64,000 nucleotides of DNA from Hyphomicrobiales bacterium (GCA_900472925.1 UCJU01000012.1:80740-144739), one strand, 5' to 3'. Shown: positions 40,857 through 51,385, numbered from the stretch's first letter. The notes: generated by a model not told the origin, from the letters alone. Translations and numbers: made by a program.

Positions 40857-42636
40857 TGGCTTGCGCAAGGGGTAGCGACAGGCTGAAACGTGCGCCGCTG
40901 ATGACGCCATATTTGTCGATGATGTTTTCTGCCTTCAGCGTACCGTTATGCGCTTCGGCAATCTGTCGGCTGATGGACAGACCCAAGCCTGAGTTCTGGC
41001 CAAAGCCTTCGGCGGAAGGACGATCGGTGTAAAAACGCTCGAAAATTCGATCAATATCTTCGGCTTGAATACCCGGACCGTTGTCTTCCACGCGGACGAT
41101 ACAGCGGTCTTTCTGGCGCAACAGATGCACGAAAATCCGTCCACTATCGCTGTCCACGAAGGAGCGCGCGTTTTCGATGAGGTTGGTGACGATCTGGCCG
41201 ATGCGCAGATCATGGCCGTTGACGATATAATTGACCTTGTTGCCTGGCTTATGGTCGACGGCGAAGTCGATCGTGACCTTCTTTTTCTTGGCGCTGATCT
41301 GGCGGGATATTTCGACCAGATTGCCCAGCAGTACCTCCAGATCGACAGGCGACGCATCGGCACGGGCAAGTTCCGCATCAAGTCGCGATGCGTCGGAGAT
41401 ATCGCTGATCAGACGGTCGAGACGTCGCACATCATGGAAGATGATTTCGGTCAGCCGCTGCTTGGATTCGTCCGTTTTGGCCCGCGGCAGGGTTTCAACG
41501 GCACTGCGCAGCGATGTCAGCGGGTTTTTAAGCTCGTGGCTCACATCCGCAGCAAAACTTTCGATCGCATCGATGCGGTCATAGAGCGCGTTGGTCATTT
41601 CACGAAGGGCGATCGAAAGGTTGCCGATTTCATCTTGGCGCGCCGAGAAGTCGGGGATTTCCTCACGCGCTTTCGCTCCGCGCCGCACGCGGATGGCTGC
41701 AGCCGAAAGGCGTCGCAGCGGTGTTGCTATGGTTGAGGACAAGAGCAGCGACAAAACGATATTGACGAGGGTGGCAATGCCAAAAACGCGCATGATAGCC
41801 AAACGTTCGGCATGCACGATCTTGTCGATATCGCCAGCCTGGGTAGACAGAAGCAGGACGCCCAACACCGCCCGGAAACGCTGGACCGGAACCGCAACGG
41901 AAACGATCAACTCGCCTTTTTCGGTCACGCGCACCACCGCACCGCGCACACCCGTCAGGGCGTTCATCACTTCCGGGTAGATAGAGCCATCGCCGCCCGG
42001 TGTTTCTTTGTAGAGCGGCAAGCTGCTGGGTTGGAGCATACGGTTGAAGATACTGGCGAACCACTCGCTCAAGGTCTGCGTTTCCTGCACCACAGGCGGC
42101 AGATCGTAGCGCAAAACCTGTCCGCGTGAATACAGATGGCGCGAATCGAGCAGCAGGTTTGCATCCGCATCAAACAGGCGGGCACGGGTACGGGTTGGTG
42201 AAATCAACCGCCGCAACACCGGTGCCACGCGCTCCGGATTGATTGGAAAGCTCAGGTCTTCGTCGTTGGGCACGGGCGTAATGCTTTGGCCCGCCTGCAA
42301 TTCCAGCAGCTTTTCTGGATTGATGGTGATGGAATTGGTATCGACCGATGCAGAGGCCGAAATCGCGCCTGCGATGATTTCGCCCTGTGTCAGCAGACTT
42401 TCAACGCGGGCATCGATCAGCCCTTCGCGAAACTGGTTGAGATAGAGAATGCCGCCAACGAGAACGACGGTTGCGGCGACGTTGAAGAACAGAATACGTC
42501 GGGTGAGGCTGGAAAACACGGCATTGCCGAAAATACGCCGGACAATCGTCAAGGGATGAATACGATGCCGCCGCCCGCTTTCACGGTCGTCGGCATCGGT
42601 ATAATCCGATACGCTGTCCTGAGTCTTGTTCAGCAA
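40846..42636 (-). CDS. chvG: sensor histidine kinase ChvG
   Basis: Membrane sensor of the ChvG-ChvI (ExoS-ChvI) system that responds to acid and controls envelope, exopolysaccharide and virulence genes in Rhizobiaceae. The 596 residues have two membrane segments (about 45-66 and 275-300) around a periplasmic domain, a HAMP linker, the H-box AADVSHELKNPLTSLRS, the N-box LIENARSF, and the ATPase motifs EDNGPGIQ and NSGLGLSISRQI. chvI lies 53 bases upstream. In Agrobacterium the periplasmic ExoR inhibits this kinase. Confidence 0.96.
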   Translation of the reverse strand: MLNKTQDSVSDYTDADDRESGRRHRIHPLTIVRRIFGNAVFSSLTRRILFFNVAATVVLVGGILYLNQFREGLIDARVESLLTQGEIIAGAISASASVDTNSITINPEKLLELQAGQSITPVPNDEDLSFPINPERVAPVLRRLISPTRTRARLFDADANLLLDSRHLYSRGQVLRYDLPPVVQETQTLSEWFASIFNRMLQPSSLPLYKETPGGDGSIYPEVMNALTGVRGAVVRVTEKGELIVSVAVPVQRFRAVLGVLLLSTQAGDIDKIVHAERLAIMRVFGIATLVNIVLSLLLSSTIATPLRRLSAAAIRVRRGAKAREEIPDFSARQDEIGNLSIALREMTNALYDRIDAIESFAADVSHELKNPLTSLRSAVETLPRAKTDESKQRLTEIIFHDVRRLDRLISDISDASRLDAELARADASPVDLEVLLGNLVEISRQISAKKKKVTIDFAVDHKPGNKVNYIVNGHDLRIGQIVTNLIENARSFVDSDSGRIFVHLLRQKDRCIVRVEDNGPGIQAEDIDRIFERFYTDRPSAEGFGQNSGLGLSISRQIAEAHNGTLKAENIIDKYGVISGARFSLSLPLAQANER

Positions 42637-42689
42637 CGTCGTTCCTTAGCGCCGCTGTTGTTGCGGCGTCATCATGTCTCGGCCCTGTC

Positions 42690-43415
42690 TCAGGCTGCTT
42701 CGCGGAACCGATATCCCACACCGTAGAGTGTTTCAATCATGTCGAAATCATTATCGACCAGTTTGAACTTCTTGCGCAGGCGCTTGATATGGCTGTCGAT
42801 GGTCCGGTCATCGACATAGACTTGTTCGTCGTAGGCGGCATCCATCAGGGCGTCGCGGCTTTTGACGACACCCGGGCGCTGCGCCAGCGAGTGCAGGATG
42901 AGGAATTCCGTGACCGTCAGTGTCACGGGTTCGCCCTTCCAGGTACAGGTGTGGCGCTCCTGGTCCATGGCGAGCTGGCCTCGCTCCAATGTCCGCGCCT
43001 GTTGGTCTGCCGTCGGCTTGAGCGGGCTTGCACCTGGAACTGCTGCATCCCGGCTGCTGGCCCGTCGAAGGATCGCCTTGACGCGCTCGACCAGAAGACG
43101 TTGCGAAAACGGTTTGGTGATGAAGTCGTCTGCGCCCATTTTCAGGCCGAACAATTCATCGATTTCCTCGTCTTTCGAGGTCAGGAAGATGACGGGAAGG
43201 TCGGACTTCTGGCGCAGGCGACGCAGCAATTCCATGCCATCCATGCGCGGCATCTTGATATCGAAAATCGCCAGCTGCGGTGGACGTGCAACCAGCCCGT
43301 CAAGGGCAGAGGCGCCGTCAGTATATGTTTCGACCTTGTAACCTTCTGCTTCAAGCGCGATCGAGACCGACGTCAAAATATTCCGGTCATCATCCACAAG
43401 CGCAATAGTCTGCAT
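42690..43415 (-). CDS. chvI: response regulator ChvI
   Basis: OmpR/PhoB-type transcription factor partnered with ChvG. The 241 residues have a receiver domain (about 1-120: [13 protein letters not shown], phosphorylated Asp in [13 protein letters not shown], Lys in FITKPF) and a winged-helix DNA-binding domain (about 145-241: [27 protein letters not shown]). ATG 43415 ([10 protein letters not shown]) is preferred, with GGAG about nine bases upstream; a start seven codons earlier lacks a site. It is divergent from pckA. Confidence 0.97.
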   Translation of the reverse strand: MQTIALVDDDRNILTSVSIALEAEGYKVETYTDGASALDGLVARPPQLAIFDIKMPRMDGMELLRRLRQKSDLPVIFLTSKDEEIDELFGLKMGADDFITKPFSQRLLVERVKAILRRASSRDAAVPGASPLKPTADQQARTLERGQLAMDQERHTCTWKGEPVTLTVTEFLILHSLAQRPGVVKSRDALMDAAYDEQVYVDDRTIDSHIKRLRKKFKLVDNDFDMIETLYGVGYRFREAA

Positions 43416-43491
43416 AATATTGGTCTCCAGCGTCATTCATCGATACTCCCGACATGCACCCCAGCCAAAGGTTGCGCCGCGAGCCTTTCTC

Positions 43492-43623
43492 ATGAGTATA
43501 AAGGTGGAACAAATTGTGGCAAAGGAAAAGAGTAGCTTTCGTGCCCGTGTGGCAGCAGTAAATTCCGCCAAGGCAGACATTGCCGGATTCAACCGAGAAT
43601 TAAACCGATTTAAAACGGAATAA
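43492..43623 (+). CDS. possible small protein in the chvI-pckA interval
   Basis: Reading frame of 43 residues beginning MSIKVEQIVAKEKSSFRARV and ending LNRFKTE, predicted largely helical and basic. The codon use looks protein-like but no ribosome-binding site is visible before ATG 43492, and I do not recognise the protein. It lies in the 336-base gap between divergent chvI and pckA, so it could be a chance frame within the pckA leader. The remaining part of the gap (43624-43751) is AT-rich and ends in AAGGAG for pckA. Confidence 0.25.
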   Translation: MSIKVEQIVAKEKSSFRARVAAVNSAKADIAGFNRELNRFKTE

Positions 43624-43751
43624 GTTTTTTTAAATCGATTAATATATTGAAATTATTGATTATTTCGAAATCGGACTTGTCTTTTGTTTTCTCCAAGGCT
43701 AATTTCCGTGAAAATTTCAACGGCTTTGTTTAACACATAAGGAGCGCGCCC

Positions 43752-45362
<1,611 letters not shown>

Positions 45363-45374
45363 ACACTGAATATG

Positions 45375-45390
45375 GATTCACGTGAAACCC
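45375..45390 (+). other. parS: parS-like ParB-binding site 5
   Basis: GGATTCACGTGAAACC, 13 bases after the pckA stop. Its last five bases (AAACC) form the start of the pckA terminator stem. This is the outermost of the five sites, about 39 kb from the putative origin. Confidence 0.85.
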
Positions 45391-45410
45391 GGCCGAGCGC
45401 CGGGTTTTTC
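45386..45410 (+). terminator. terminator after pckA
   Basis: Perfect 9-base-pair stem AAACCCGGC / GCCGGGTTT with a 5-base loop, followed by TT then CGTTT. The left arm overlaps the parS-like site. Confidence 0.87.
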
Positions 45411-45471
45411 GTTTCCGCGTATGGTTTTCATCCGTGCCGATCTGTGGCATCACCGCTGCCGGAGAACGAAC

Positions 45472-45906
45472 ATGGCCAGCGCCGCGCTATTTATCAGCAA
45501 CCGAATCACGATCGCCGGATGGGAACTGACGGAGCAATTCGTGCTGGCTGGTGGTCCCGGTGGGCAGAACGTCAACAAGGTGTCGACTGCCGTTCAGCTC
45601 TTCTTCGATGTCGCCAATTCCCCGTCTTTGCCAGATCGCGTCAAGACCAACCTGCTCCAGCTTGGCGGCAGGCGTGTGTCGAAGGACGGCGTCTTGATGA
45701 TCGAGGCGAACCGCTTCCGCACGCAGGAGCGTAATCGGGACGATGCCCGCGAGCGTTTGAAATATCTCATTCTCAAGGCCGCAGAGCCGCCGCCACCGGT
45801 GCGCAGGGCGACGAAACCCACCAAGGGTTCAGTGGAAAGACGTCTCAAAGCCAAGTCCGGCCGTTCCGATGTCAAGAAGATGCGCAGCAGGCCCGATAAG
45901 GAATAG
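45472..45906 (+). CDS. arfB: alternative ribosome-rescue peptidyl-tRNA hydrolase ArfB
   Basis: Frees ribosomes stalled on non-stop mRNA by hydrolysing peptidyl-tRNA. The 144 residues contain the release-factor GGQ motif (30-32 in GGPGGQNVNKVST) and a Lys/Arg-rich tail (about 110-144) that in the family enters the empty mRNA channel. ATG 45472 has GGAGAA seven bases upstream; a longer in-frame reading runs through the pckA terminator and is rejected. It ends three bases before the convergent coaA stop. Confidence 0.93.
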   Translation: MASAALFISNRITIAGWELTEQFVLAGGPGGQNVNKVSTAVQLFFDVANSPSLPDRVKTNLLQLGGRRVSKDGVLMIEANRFRTQERNRDDARERLKYLILKAAEPPPPVRRATKPTKGSVERRLKAKSGRSDVKKMRSRPDKE

Positions 45907-45909
45907 CGT

Positions 45910-46878
45910 TCAAAGCTTGCGAAGCGCCACCGTGTCGATCAGGTGGTTTTGTCCCTTGCGCAGAATGAGGTCGGCGCGCGGGCGTGATGGCAGGATATTT
46001 TGCCGCAGATTCTTGAGATTGATATTTTCCCACAGCGTTTCTGCAATCGCCCGGGCGGCGTCTTCCGATATCGAGGCGTAGCGATTGAAATAAGACGAGG
46101 GATCGCGGAAAGCCGTTTGTCGCAGGTTCATGAAGCGGTTCACGTACCAATTGTGGATCAGAGGCTCGTCGGCATCGATGTAAATGGAAAAGTCGAAGAA
46201 ATCCGATACCATCGGTACGATCCGCCCACCGGCTGGCAGGTCACGTGACTGAAGAACATTGATTCCTTCGAAGATCAGAATGTCGGGGCGGTCGATCGTG
46301 GTGAATTCGTTGGGAATGACATCATAGGTGAGGTGCGAATAGCAGGGCGCCTTCACATCCGGCTGCCCTGCCTTGATGGCGGACAGAAACCTCAGGAGAG
46401 AGCCGATATCGTAGCTTTCAGGAAACCCCTTGCGCTCCATCAAATTTTCTCGCCGCAAAACCTCGTTGGGATAGAGAAAGCCGTCGGTGGTGATGAGGTC
46501 GACCTTGGGGCTGGAAGGCCAGCGAGCGAGGAGTTCCTGAAGAATGCGGGCGGTGGTGGACTTGCCCACGGCAACCGATCCGGCAATACCGATGACGAAA
46601 GGCGTCTTGTTCACATCGGCCATATTGAGAAACTGATTGCGCTGAGCAAACAGAAGCTGTGAGGCTTCGACATGGGTGGACAGCAGGCGCGAAAGCGACA
46701 GGTAGATGCGCCGCACCTCATCCATATCGATCGGGTCGTTCAGCGAGCGCAGCCGTTTCAACTCATCCGACGACAGGGTCAGAGGCGTATCGGCGCGGAA
46801 CTTCGACCACTCTTCCGAACTGAAGAAATAATAGGGCGAATATTCGTCGGGGCGGAAATGATCGAGCGTGTTTGGCAT
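45910..46878 (-). CDS. coaA: type I pantothenate kinase
   Basis: First step of CoA synthesis. The 322 residues match the CoaA family with P-loop [26 protein letters not shown] and [13 protein letters not shown] choose ATG 46878, which has GGAGG seven bases upstream. An ATG at 46911 overlaps the hisE stop (ATGA) and would add eleven residues; it also has a weaker site (GAGG), so the choice is not certain. It is the last gene of the his run and is convergent with arfB with almost no gap and no visible terminator. Confidence 0.95.
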   Translation of the reverse strand: MPNTLDHFRPDEYSPYYFFSSEEWSKFRADTPLTLSSDELKRLRSLNDPIDMDEVRRIYLSLSRLLSTHVEASQLLFAQRNQFLNMADVNKTPFVIGIAGSVAVGKSTTARILQELLARWPSSPKVDLITTDGFLYPNEVLRRENLMERKGFPESYDIGSLLRFLSAIKAGQPDVKAPCYSHLTYDVIPNEFTTIDRPDILIFEGINVLQSRDLPAGGRIVPMVSDFFDFSIYIDADEPLIHNWYVNRFMNLRQTAFRDPSSYFNRYASISEDAARAIAETLWENINLKNLRQNILPSRPRADLILRKGQNHLIDTVALRKL

Positions 46879-46907
46879 GCCTTGTCCTCCCATGCGTGCC
46901 AAGGTCG

Positions 46908-47231
46908 TCATTTATGGGGCCTCGATTCCTTTTCCTGAAGACCGGATTGCCCGGTGCGACGTTCCAGTTCCGCATAGACATCCGCTAGCGGAACATCGGC
47001 GATCTTCAGCACGACCAGCAGATGATAGAGAAGGTCGGCCGCTTCATCCGTCAGGTTCTTACGATCGTTGGATATGGCCGCGATAACGGTTTCTACCGCC
47101 TCTTCGCCAAGCTTCTTGGCGGCACGGGTCTGCCCTGCAGCCACAAGCTTGGCCGTCCAGGACTGATCCGGCGAAACACTTGCGCGTTCCGCCACGATGC
47201 GCTCCAGATCGGAAAGAGAAAAATCACTCAT
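46908..47231 (-). CDS. hisE: phosphoribosyl-ATP pyrophosphatase
   Basis: Second step of histidine synthesis, hydrolysing phosphoribosyl-ATP to phosphoribosyl-AMP. The 107 residues are a stand-alone HisE with the MazG-like metal-binding motif [12 protein letters not shown] and [12 protein letters not shown]. It follows hisF by 21 bases. HisI is not in this window. Confidence 0.96.
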   Translation of the reverse strand: MSDFSLSDLERIVAERASVSPDQSWTAKLVAAGQTRAAKKLGEEAVETVIAAISNDRKNLTDEAADLLYHLLVVLKIADVPLADVYAELERRTGQSGLQEKESRPHK

Positions 47232-47252
47232 CGCGCAATACCTTAGGTAAGA

Positions 47253-48029
47253 TCAATCGAGACGCATGGCAATGCCGTGATCGGCCATATAGGCCTTGGC
47301 TTCACCAATGGAATAGGTGCCAAAGTGGAAGATGGAGGCGGCAAGAACAGCCGTCGCATGGCCATCCCTTACGCCCGCCACGAGATCATCCAGCGTGCCG
47401 ACGCCGCCAGAGGCAATCACGGGCACGCGGACCTGATCGGCGATCGTGCAGGTCAGAGCGATATCGTAGCCGCTCTTGGTGCCATCGCGGTCCATGGAGG
47501 TGATGAGCAATTCACCCGCACCACGCTCCACCATCTTGATGGCAAATTCAACGGCATCGATGCCGGTCGGCTGGCGACCGCCATGGGTGAAAATCTCCCA
47601 CCGATCCGCTTCCCCGGTGCCCGAGACCTTTTTTGCATCGATGGAAACGACGATACACTGATTGCCGAATTTATCCGCAGCCTGTGCCACGAAATCCGGG
47701 TCTTTGACGGCAGCGGAATTGATCGAAACCTTGTCGGCACCGCACAGAAGCAGCTTGCGAATATCCGAAACAGCGCGCACGCCGCCGCCTACCGTGACAG
47801 GCATGAAGCAGTGATCGGCGGTGCGTGACACCACGTCGAAGATCGTGTCGCGATTGTCCGAGGATGCGGTGATATCGAGGAAGCAAAGCTCATCGGCCCC
47901 GGCGGCGTCGTAGGCCTTGGCGGCTTCAACCGGATCACCAGCGTCGATGAGATCGACAAAATTGACGCCTTTGACGACACGGCCGTCCTTGACATCAAGG
48001 CAGGGAATAATGCGGGCTTTCAGTGTCAT
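47253..48029 (-). CDS. hisF: imidazole glycerol phosphate synthase subunit HisF
   Basis: Cyclase subunit of IGP synthase, using ammonia from HisH. The 258 residues form a TIM barrel with catalytic Asp in [26 protein letters not shown] and the second Asp in [17 protein letters not shown] 48029 overlaps the hisA stop by four bases. Longer readings into hisA are shadows. Confidence 0.98.
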   Translation of the reverse strand: MTLKARIIPCLDVKDGRVVKGVNFVDLIDAGDPVEAAKAYDAAGADELCFLDITASSDNRDTIFDVVSRTADHCFMPVTVGGGVRAVSDIRKLLLCGADKVSINSAAVKDPDFVAQAADKFGNQCIVVSIDAKKVSGTGEADRWEIFTHGGRQPTGIDAVEFAIKMVERGAGELLITSMDRDGTKSGYDIALTCTIADQVRVPVIASGGVGTLDDLVAGVRDGHATAVLAASIFHFGTYSIGEAKAYMADHGIAMRLD

Positions 48030-48760
48030 GCGCGGGCCTCCTTGATCAGTGCCAAGGCATGTGCGGGATCGATGCGCCCATCGTAAAGCGCACGACCGGA
48101 AATCGCACCTTCCAGTTTGGCCGCATCCGGCTCCAGCATGCGCTTGATGTCTTCGATGGAGGCGAGGCCGCCCGAGGCGATTACGGGGATAGAGACAGAG
48201 TCGGCCAGTTCCAGTGTGGAGGCCCAGTTGATGCCGGCCAAGATGCCATCGCGGTCGATATCTGTGTAGATGATGGCAGCAACGCCAGCACCCTCGAAAC
48301 GTTTGGCAAGCTCGATCACGCCAAGCTCGGAGGCTTCCGCCCATCCTTCTACCGCGACCTTGCCACCCTTGGCATCGATGCCGACGGCGACCTGTCCTGG
48401 AAAGCGCTTGCAGGCCTCGATCACGAGAACCGGATCACGCACGGCAACGGTGCCAAGAATGACGCGAGCGAGGCCACGGCTCAGCCACGCCTCTATGTGT
48501 TCAAGCGTGCGGATGCCACCGCCCAGCTGAACCGGGTTCTTCGTGGATTTGAGAATAGCATCGACAGCATCACCATTCACGGTCTGGCCTGCGAAGGCGC
48601 CGTTAAGGTCCACGACATGCAGCCACTCGAAGCCCTGGTCTTCAAACGCTTTGGCCTGAGCGCCGGGGTCTTCGTTATAAACGGTGGCCTGCTCCATATC
48701 GCCGAGCTTGAGGCGAACGCACTGGCCATCTTTAAGGTCGATTGCGGGAAAAAGGATCAT
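48026..48760 (-). CDS. hisA: phosphoribosylformimino-5-aminoimidazole carboxamide ribotide isomerase
   Basis: Isomerase preceding IGP synthase in histidine synthesis. The 244 residues form a TIM barrel with [15 protein letters not shown] (catalytic Asp), [10 protein letters not shown] and [12 protein letters not shown] (second Asp). The ATG at 48760 is 12 bases after the stop of the unknown membrane protein of the inserted cassette. Coupled to hisF by a four-base overlap. Confidence 0.98.
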   Translation of the reverse strand: MILFPAIDLKDGQCVRLKLGDMEQATVYNEDPGAQAKAFEDQGFEWLHVVDLNGAFAGQTVNGDAVDAILKSTKNPVQLGGGIRTLEHIEAWLSRGLARVILGTVAVRDPVLVIEACKRFPGQVAVGIDAKGGKVAVEGWAEASELGVIELAKRFEGAGVAAIIYTDIDRDGILAGINWASTLELADSVSIPVIASGGLASIEDIKRMLEPDAAKLEGAISGRALYDGRIDPAHALALIKEARA

Positions 48761-48772
48761 CTCTGTACTGCT

Positions 48773-49330
48773 TTACGGGCTTGAACTTGCGGTATCGTGA
48801 ATGGATTTAATTGCATCCAGAATGTCCGAACCGAAGAACGCAACTGTCAGCGCAATGGCGGTAATGAACAGCGTCCATATCGCTGTAGATACAATACCAA
48901 CCCAGACCTGTGACCAGAATGTGGATTGATTCTTGATTGAAGATTCTATGTCTCTAGCTTGCCTAAGCGATTCAGAGTTTAGGGCGTCGATTCTAATCTG
49001 GGGATCTACGGCCTGAACATATGTGTCCGCATAGCCACTCAATATGTCAGAGGCTCGATTACGAAGTGTATTCTTCAGATCTTCGGTTAGGTAGCTGCTT
49101 GTTACGGCGGCGATCTCCTGGGACGAAGGTTTGCGACCCGTGTTTTGGGTTTTATATTGGACAATCCAATCCCGCTTTTGCCTTTTGTAGAGACCATAGG
49201 CTACGATACCTACGAGATCTAATTCGTCAGAGCCCAAATCCTCCACATAATATTCGAGAACTTTGTTATAGTCACTCTTCTCAGCACTCTGAGAAGTCAC
49301 ATCTTCTACAGCCTCATGAGAAGAACTCAT
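48773..49330 (-). CDS. unknown protein with a C-terminal membrane segment (his-operon cassette)
   Basis: Protein of 185 residues that I do not recognise. A charged N-terminus (1-20) is followed by a helical segment with acidic and hydrophobic residues (ELDLVGIVAYGLYKRQKRDW, about 36-55), a polar helical middle with YLTEDLKNTLRNRASDILSGY, and one strong membrane segment (about 142-166). The last 19 residues are polar, so it is probably anchored near its C-terminus with the bulk in the cytoplasm. It starts inside the stop codon of the small gene at 49327 (ATGA). The DNA is visibly richer in A+T than the flanking his genes, and the pair splits hisH from hisA, suggesting acquisition by transfer. 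Confidence 0.8.
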   Translation of the reverse strand: MSSSHEAVEDVTSQSAEKSDYNKVLEYYVEDLGSDELDLVGIVAYGLYKRQKRDWIVQYKTQNTGRKPSSQEIAAVTSSYLTEDLKNTLRNRASDILSGYADTYVQAVDPQIRIDALNSESLRQARDIESSIKNQSTFWSQVWVGIVSTAIWTLFITAIALTVAFFGSDILDAIKSIHDTASSSP

Positions 49331-49512
49331 GCCTTTTCCTTGTAAATTCTGGAGGCATTGGAAAGGGCTCGTTTGTGAACTTGCTCATCAACATGACGTA
49401 TTATCTGCCCGTTGGGCAGGACAACATTAGAGAACGTCGCTTTGCCTGGTTTGGATGGCTTTATTGTATAAGATACACCGCTGTTTTTTCCTTTTTTTAC
49501 CATGCTTGCCAT
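49327..49512 (-). CDS. small basic protein, unknown function (his-operon cassette)
   Basis: Protein of 61 residues, Lys/Arg-rich N-terminus (MASMVKKGKN), a likely beta-strand region (SYTIKPSKPGKATFSNVVL) and a basic helical tail (VHKRALSNASRIYKEK). I do not recognise it. ATG 49512 has GGAG six bases upstream; a TTG at 49557 would add fifteen residues without a ribosome-binding site. It overlaps the membrane-protein gene by four bases, so the two are translated together. The size and pairing recall two-gene toxin-antitoxin or defence modules, but nothing in the sequence proves that. Confidence 0.72.
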   Translation of the reverse strand: MASMVKKGKNSGVSYTIKPSKPGKATFSNVVLPNGQIIRHVDEQVHKRALSNASRIYKEKA

Positions 49513-49578
49513 CTCGTTCTCCGTCTGAAGTCTGCTCGATATCAATATATAATCCAATAAGGATTGCTTGAAAGTGGA
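49513..49578 (-). promoter_or_regulatory. possible internal promoter for the cassette
   Basis: On the minus strand TTCAAG, a 17-base spacer and TATATT resemble a sigma-70 promoter (the -10 has one mismatch; the -35 is weak). A small inverted repeat AATCC-N5-GGATT (49551-49565) lies between the two elements and could be an operator. The region is AT-rich and lies between the hisH stop and the small gene. Confidence 0.35.
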
Positions 49579-50229
49579 TTAGGGCTTCCAGCGCAGAAAA
49601 TTCGAGATGAGGGCGAGGCCAAGCGTCTGGCTTTTTTCCGGGTGGAACTGCGCACCAACCGTGTTGTCTCGACCGACAAACGCCGTCATCGCACCGCCGT
49701 AGTTGGTGGTCGCGATGACATCGTCTCTGTGTTTCGCGGCGAGGTGGTAGGAGTGCACGAAATAGGCGTGCAGGCCATCCGGGCCTGTCTTTATGCCATC
49801 GAACAGCGGGTGAGGCCGGTGCAAGTCCAGCGTATTCCAGCCGATTTGCGGGATTTTCAGACTGGGATCGGACGGTGTCATTTCCACGACATCGCCCTCA
49901 ATCCAGCCAAGGCCTTCGGTCGTCGTCTTTTCCAGGCCGCGGGAAGACATCAGCTGCATGCCGACGCAGACGCCGATGAAAGGACGCGCTTTGTTTTCAA
50001 CGACGTCGATCAGGGCCTCGCGCATGCCATGGACGGCATCAAGACCGGCGCGGCAATCGGCGTAGGCACCAACGCCCGGCAGGACGATCCGGTCTGCGGA
50101 TGCAACACGGTCCGGCTTGTCTGTCAGTTCGATGGTCGCGTCGATACCCGCTTCGCGGGCGGCGCGCTCGAAGGCTTTCGTTGCCGAGCGCAAATTGCCT
50201 GAGCCGTAATCGATAATTGCTACACGCAT
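49579..50229 (-). CDS. hisH: imidazole glycerol phosphate synthase subunit HisH
   Basis: Glutaminase subunit that supplies ammonia to HisF. The 216 residues form a class I amidotransferase: [11 protein letters not shown] at the start, the catalytic Cys in [11 protein letters not shown], and the catalytic His/Glu pair in [13 protein letters not shown] 50229 begins MRVAIIDYG; five extra residues upstream are not needed. It starts one base after the DUF2628 stop. Its usual downstream neighbour hisA is displaced by about 0.8 kb. Confidence 0.97.
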   Translation of the reverse strand: MRVAIIDYGSGNLRSATKAFERAAREAGIDATIELTDKPDRVASADRIVLPGVGAYADCRAGLDAVHGMREALIDVVENKARPFIGVCVGMQLMSSRGLEKTTTEGLGWIEGDVVEMTPSDPSLKIPQIGWNTLDLHRPHPLFDGIKTGPDGLHAYFVHSYHLAAKHRDDVIATTNYGGAMTAFVGRDNTVGAQFHPEKSQTLGLALISNFLRWKP

Positions 50230-50230
50230 A

Positions 50231-50725
50231 TCAGCGCCTTCCATTCAGATCGAACTGAAACGATCCAGCCGGATCGTTCATCATGAAACCGCTGCCCGCC
50301 TTGCGATCCTGTTTCCAATTGGGCTGCGGAATTTCGGAGACGAACGAGATCTCATCCTCCGGCAGGTTCGAAAAATAAATCTCTTCGGCAGTGGCAAGAT
50401 CGCGGGCGTGAACGACATCTTTCAACGTCCATCCTTTGGAAACCAGATGTCGAGCCGCGATATTACGGCCCTCGAATCCGGCTATCAAACCGATGGTGAG
50501 CGCGAAAAGCGCACCTGTTACGGCGAAGCCGTCCAGTCTGGAAACCTGACCGGCCGCCACTTGCAGAACGACAGCCCCGATGGCGACCCACCACAAGCGC
50601 TGAACCGCAAACCATACCCAGGGGAACAACAGTGCGAGCCAGGAAAAACGGTCAGCGATAAACCGTGTAGAGCGGTGATCTATGTCCGGTCCACCGGGCG
50701 CTTCCAGAACCAGATACGATATCAT
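50231..50725 (-). CDS. DUF2628 family membrane protein
   Basis: Protein of 164 residues of the DUF2628 family, no known function. Three hydrophobic segments lie at about 28-43, 46-60 and 66-86. A cytoplasmic tail follows ([30 protein letters not shown], split here as GRNIAARHL...GWTLKDVV), rich in acidic residues. It sits between hisB and hisH in the histidine operon, as in many Rhizobiales, with no obvious link to histidine synthesis. Confidence 0.88.
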   Translation of the reverse strand: MISYLVLEAPGGPDIDHRSTRFIADRFSWLALLFPWVWFAVQRLWWVAIGAVVLQVAAGQVSRLDGFAVTGALFALTIGLIAGFEGRNIAARHLVSKGWTLKDVVHARDLATAEEIYFSNLPEDEISFVSEIPQPNWKQDRKAGSGFMMNDPAGSFQFDLNGRR

Positions 50726-50788
50726 TGAAGTTCCTGACAGCTTCGCTTTGGATTGGCTATCGGATCATTCGACCCGATGTCGGATGGG

Positions 50789-51385
50789 TCAGGCCAGCAT
50801 GCCCTTTGTGGAGGGGACGCGGTCTGCCTGACGGGGATCGATCTCGGTCGCCACGCGCAGAACACGGGCAACCGCCTTGAAGCAGGTTTCGGCAATATGG
50901 TGGTTGTTGGCACCATAATGGTTCAGAATATGCAGGGTGATACCAGCATTTTGTGCGAGCGCCTGGAAGAATTCGCGAACAAGCTCGGTGTCGAAGGTGC
51001 CGATCTTGGGAGCCGAGAAAGCGACATTCCAGACCAGAAAGGGACGACCGGAAATATCGACTGCGGCTTTGGTCATGGTTTCATCCATGGCAAGATCGAG
51101 AGACGCATAGCGGGTGATGCCGCGACGGTCGCCCAGCGCCTTCGCAATGGCCTGACCGATGGCGATGCCGGTGTCTTCGACGGTGTGGTGATCGTCAATG
51201 TGCAGATCACCCTTCACATTGATGTCCATGTCGATCAGCGAATGGCGGCTGAGCTGTTCCAGCATATGATCGAAGAAACCCACGCCGGTGGAAATCTTCG
51301 ACTTGCCTGTCCCGTCGATGTCGACGCGCACGGAAACACTCGTTTCGTTCGTCTTGCGAGAAATCTCGGCTCTACGCTCTGCCAT
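50789..51385 (-). CDS. hisB: imidazoleglycerol-phosphate dehydratase
   Basis: Dehydrates IGP in histidine synthesis. The 198 residues are the monofunctional form, lacking the phosphatase domain of enteric HisB. Metal-binding His motifs: [28 protein letters not shown] and FDHML-type repeats near the C-terminus ([17 protein letters not shown]). ATG 51385 has GGAG seven bases upstream. It heads the leftward his run. The 198-base divergent gap to hslV (51386-51583) holds no gene and presumably two promoters. Confidence 0.96.
   Translation of the reverse strand: MAERRAEISRKTNETSVSVRVDIDGTGKSKISTGVGFFDHMLEQLSRHSLIDMDINVKGDLHIDDHHTVEDTGIAIGQAIAKALGDRRGITRYASLDLAMDETMTKAAVDISGRPFLVWNVAFSAPKIGTFDTELVREFFQALAQNAGITLHILNHYGANNHHIAETCFKAVARVLRVATEIDPRQADRVPSTKGMLA

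Noticed and set aside
45382..45471. N-terminal extension of ArfB
   Set aside because: The extension would be encoded by the parS-like site and the pckA terminator; the ATG at 45472 has a proper GGAGAA site.
46241..46248. TCACGTGA inside coaA as a sixth parS site
   Set aside because: Only the central eight bases match; the flanking bases are G and C instead of T and A on the two sides, and the site is mid-gene, unlike the other five.
46251..46262. tRNA or rRNA genes anywhere in the window
   Set aside because: No CCA-ended cloverleaf or rRNA stretch was noticed on reading both strands; the longest gene-free gaps are 405 and 336 bases and neither fits. A covariance-model scan would settle it.
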